From contig JANXUN010000442.1 in assembly GCA_025356185.1 (NCBI GenBank), forward strand, positions 1 through 24,980: a stretch of 24,980 bases of DNA. Reading direction: 5' to 3'. Below, in pieces: positions 22,320 to 24,980 of the stretch; the first letter of the stretch is position 1, and every line of letters begins with the position of its first letter. The DNA comes from Gemmatimonadaceae bacterium (GTDB lineage: Bacteria; Gemmatimonadota; Gemmatimonadetes; Gemmatimonadales; Gemmatimonadaceae). The position numbers were made by a program, and so were the translations under genes. Below the pieces are notes generated by a model that made no database searches, was not told where the DNA came from, and saw only the letters and a program-made list of their open reading frames with translations.

Positions 22320-23173
22320 GCCGGCAACCAATCGGGTTCAGCGTCCACCGTTAAGCCGTACGCGCGCATTAATCGCACGACGCCGGGTTTCAGATCCGTG
22401 GGCACATCTTGCCCGTCCGTGATCCAACGTGCCGGCATTTCCAACGACAGCGCGAGATCCGCAATGCCCGTTTCGCGCGGCACTTCATCAAACTTTGTGA
22501 CCAACACATGCGTTGCACCGCGATGCTTGACGCCGCCCTGTCCGCGCGCGCCGTACGAACGCGCGATGTCGGCCGCGAGATCGGGACGCAACGTCGCCGG
22601 CAATACGAGGTGCACTTCATCTGGAGCGAGTGCATCCAGCAGCGAGCGCCACCGCTCCGTTAACTCCGCCGATGACGGACTGCGTCCCGGCGTGTCAACG
22701 ATCACCACGTCGCAGGTTGTCGACAACCGCTTCATCGCGGCCTCAACTTCTTGTACGTCGTACACGACTTCAAACGGTACGTCCGCCAACTCAGCGTACG
22801 TCGCCAACTGTTCCATGCCACCGACGCGATAAGTGTCGAGCGTCAGCAGTCCCGTGCGCGCGGCGCCAAACGTGCCGCGACGGACAGCCAGCTTTGCGGC
22901 GGTCGTGGTTTTCCCTGCACCGGTTGGGCCCACGAGCGCAATACAGTAGGGCGTGCCATCCGCTTTGCGCATGCGCATTGGAAACGGCTTCGGCTCCATG
23001 CGCGCGCGCACGCGGTCAATCGCCCCACTCGTTGCAGCGAGTACTTCAACAAGCGGAACGCCACCCTCGCGCACAGTGCGCGTGTGCAAGATCATCACGT
23101 CGTCGCCCATAGCGCGACGCGCGCGATCGGCCACCTGCGAGAGATCGGCGCCGCGAAATCGTTCAGGACCCAT
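22316..23173 (-). CDS. flhF: Flagellar biosynthesis GTPase FlhF
   Basis: A 285-residue SRP-type GTPase that in other bacteria fixes the site of flagellar assembly, often at the pole. The N-terminal segment (RFRGADLSQVADRARRAMG then DDVMILHTRTV) is the FlhF B-domain start. The G elements are GPTGAGKT (82-89), DTYRVGGMEQL (113-123), DTPGRS (160-165) and TKFDE (226-230). The linker between the start and the GTPase domain is short, so the protein is shorter than the 370-450 residues common in the family. ATG 23173 has GGGAG seven bases upstream and lies 11 bases inside the end of flhA, so a start at 23197 is not preferred. FlhG is encoded directly after it. Confidence 0.93.
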   Translation of the reverse strand: MGPERFRGADLSQVADRARRAMGDDVMILHTRTVREGGVPLVEVLAATSGAIDRVRARMEPKPFPMRMRKADGTPYCIALVGPTGAGKTTTAAKLAVRRGTFGAARTGLLTLDTYRVGGMEQLATYAELADVPFEVVYDVQEVEAAMKRLSTTCDVVIVDTPGRSPSSAELTERWRSLLDALAPDEVHLVLPATLRPDLAADIARSYGARGQGGVKHRGATHVLVTKFDEVPRETGIADLALSLEMPARWITDGQDVPTDLKPGVVRLMRAYGLTVDAEPDWLPA

Positions 23174-24980
23174 ACGGCATCTCCCATGTGGCGACACTGC
23201 TGAGCGTCACGGCTGCAGGAAGTTCGGCGAGCGAAACGACAGGTAGACTTGGCAATACTGGCTCGATAAGACGACGCACGCCGACGCGCAGCGACGGCGG
23301 TGCGATGAGTGGGAGAGGACGGCCATCCAGCGCGTACGTCGTCGCGAGATGATTCAAGTCACGCAGCATCGATGCGAGTGATTCGGGTGTCAGCAGTGGC
23401 GCGTTCATCTGCGCGGAGCGCGGAGAGAAGAGTCCAAGCAACGCCGATTCAAGTCGTGCACCGATCGTAATGCCGCGCACCACACCGGTGCCGTCGGCGA
23501 ACATGCGCGCGATTACGTTGGTGAGCGATTTGCGAACGACTTCGGTGAGCGCCTCGGGATCCTTGGTCGTGTCGGCGCCATCGCCGATCGCTTCGAGAAT
23601 CGTGACCAAATCGCGAATCGGCACACGTTCTTTCAGTAAGCGCTGCAACACGCGATGCAAGACACTGAGCGACACCTTGCCCGGGATGATTTCTTCCACG
23701 AGTGCCGGATGCGATTTTTTGAGCGTCTCGACCATCTCTTGTACTTCTTGGCGACCCAACAAATCGGCCGCGCTATTCTTGAGCGTCTCGAGCAAATGCG
23801 TCGCCACAACGGTGGTCGGTTCGACCACGACATAGCCCAACGCTTCGGCTTCCGTACGACGCGAACCGGCAATCCAACGCGCCGGCATGCCAAATGAGGG
23901 ATCGATCGACTCCATGCCATCGATCTCCGCAACAACGCCACCGGTGTTGAGCGCCATCGAAAAACGCGGCAACACTTCGGCACGCGCGACTTCTGATCCG
24001 CGCAACTTGATGACGTACTCGTTCGCGGGCAGCTCGATGTTGTCGCGAATGCGAATCGCAGGAACGAGAATGCCAAGATCGGTAGCGGCTTGTTTGCGCA
24101 ACAACGAAATGCGCTGAAGGAGATCGCCGCCCTGCAATTCGTCGATGAGCGGAATGAGCGCGTAGCCTACTTCAAGCTCGATCGGATCGATCTGCAACAG
24201 ATCCTTCATCGGATCGTTGGGCTCGGGCGCTGCGACTTCCACCGGTGTCGAGTCCAGCAGCGCGAACTCATTGCGTCGCGTCTCGGCCTTACTCGATGCG
24301 CGCGCAAGAAATGCAGCGCCCGTTGCCAACGCGAAGAACGGAAACAGCGGCAGCCCTGGCACCAATCCAAAGGATCCCAGCACGCCGGCGGCAATCCACA
24401 TGGCACGCGGATGCGATCCCAACTGACGACTCAGCACGACGCCCATGCGATCCGTGCCGGTCGCACTGGTGACCATCAGACCAGCTGCGGTACTAATGAT
24501 GAGTGCCGGCACTTGCGAGACGAGGCCGTCACCAACAGTAAGCAGCGTGTAGGTGCTGCCGGCTTTCGCCAGCGGCATCCCTTTTTGCACCACACCAATG
24601 AAGATGCCGCCCAAGATATTGACGGCGACGACTAAGATTCCCAAGATCGCGTCGCCCTTGACGTACTTGGATGCACCATCCATCGCGCCGTAAAAATCGG
24701 CAGTGCGCGAAATCTCATCGCGACGCTTGCGTGCTTCCTTTTCGTCAATGAGACCGGCCGATAGATCGGCGTCAATCGCCATCTGTTTGCCAGGCATCGC
24801 GTCCAACGCGAAACGCGCGCCGACTTCGGCGATGCGGCCCGCACCTTTCGTGATCACGATAAAATTGATGCCAATGAGCAACAGAAAAATGACAATGCCG
24901 ACCGCGTAGTTGCCCCCAACAACGAAGTTGCCGAACGCCTCAATCACTTTCCCCGCGTGCGCCTGCGTCAAAATGAGACG
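23163..24980 (-). CDS. flhA: Flagellar type III export protein FlhA (partial, 5' end outside window)
   Basis: About 606 codons of FlhA, the large ring-forming subunit of the flagellar export gate. The frame is open through the window edge; the first visible residues (RLILTQAHAGKVIEAFG) correspond to roughly residue 100 of a complete FlhA, so about 100 residues with the first membrane helices are missing. Visible are VITKGAGRIAEVGARFALD, MPGKQMAIDADLSAGLID (the FHIPEP-type loop) and DFYGAMDGASKYVKGDAI, then the remaining membrane helices up to about residue 220. The cytoplasmic domain follows, including VVEPTTVVATHL and GRQEVQEM. It ends in SLAELP...WEMPYGS. Its stop overlaps flhF. A TTG at 24971 is not a real start. 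Confidence 0.97.
   Translation of the reverse strand, partial: RLILTQAHAGKVIEAFGNFVVGGNYAVGIVIFLLLIGINFIVITKGAGRIAEVGARFALDAMPGKQMAIDADLSAGLIDEKEARKRRDEISRTADFYGAMDGASKYVKGDAILGILVVAVNILGGIFIGVVQKGMPLAKAGSTYTLLTVGDGLVSQVPALIISTAAGLMVTSATGTDRMGVVLSRQLGSHPRAMWIAAGVLGSFGLVPGLPLFPFFALATGAAFLARASSKAETRRNEFALLDSTPVEVAAPEPNDPMKDLLQIDPIELEVGYALIPLIDELQGGDLLQRISLLRKQAATDLGILVPAIRIRDNIELPANEYVIKLRGSEVARAEVLPRFSMALNTGGVVAEIDGMESIDPSFGMPARWIAGSRRTEAEALGYVVVEPTTVVATHLLETLKNSAADLLGRQEVQEMVETLKKSHPALVEEIIPGKVSLSVLHRVLQRLLKERVPIRDLVTILEAIGDGADTTKDPEALTEVVRKSLTNVIARMFADGTGVVRGITIGARLESALLGLFSPRSAQMNAPLLTPESLASMLRDLNHLATTYALDGRPLPLIAPPSLRVGVRRLIEPVLPSLPVVSLAELPAAVTLSSVATWEMPYGS

Overview
This is a GC-rich window from the chromosome of a flagellated, diderm (Gram-negative-type) bacterium. 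The P-ring and L-ring genes and an outer-membrane barrel imply an outer membrane. The set of protein types (a large ABC_export-like permease, an EAL-HDOD protein, a WhiG/FliA-type sigma factor in a flhA-flhF-flhG block, many GTG/TTG starts) fits Gemmatimonadota best. That phylum call is inference from protein flavour and was not tested by any search. The window is almost fully coding. No tRNA, rRNA, CRISPR array, insertion sequence or stretch over 300 bases without a gene was seen.

Left part, 1-6528, + strand: housekeeping genes packed head to tail. These are the C-terminal part of an outer-membrane barrel protein, a class I SAM methyltransferase, cysE and cysK (serine to cysteine in two steps), a secreted-looking alpha/beta hydrolase, rmuC, and a HipA-like kinase whose start lies inside the end of rmuC. 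Next, 6561-9751, - strand: an ABC exporter unit (ATPase, then a large permease, then a very acidic protein of unknown function), with junctions that overlap or lie six bases apart. From 9791, + strand: an EAL-HDOD (YuxH-type) c-di-GMP-related protein.

Right part, 11028-24980, almost all - strand: a motility island. In transcription order it reads flhA (cut by the window edge), flhF, flhG, a fliA/whiG-type sigma factor, a DUF2802-like membrane protein, then an intergenic region of about 160 bases with a perfect dyad and a strong sigma-54-type promoter match, then flgF, flgG, flgA, flgH, flgI, flgJ, flgN, flgK, csrA. The stator genes motA-motB follow as a separate unit. Between csrA and motA a + strand gene encodes a degenerate histidine-kinase-like protein. 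flhF/flhG place and number the flagella; the sigma factor and the putative sigma-54 promoter would stage expression; flgF-flgK build the distal rod, rings and hook-filament junction; motAB power rotation; csrA and the EAL-HDOD protein are likely post-transcriptional and second-messenger regulators.

The points most worth a second look are the sigma-54-like promoter embedded in a perfect palindrome before flgF, an FlhG whose P-loop has lost both expected lysines, an FlgH with no lipobox cysteine, flgK followed directly by csrA with no flgL or fliW, the degenerate kinase-like gene whose ends abut or overlap motA and csrA in antisense, and the second antisense 3' overlap between the EAL-HDOD gene and motB.
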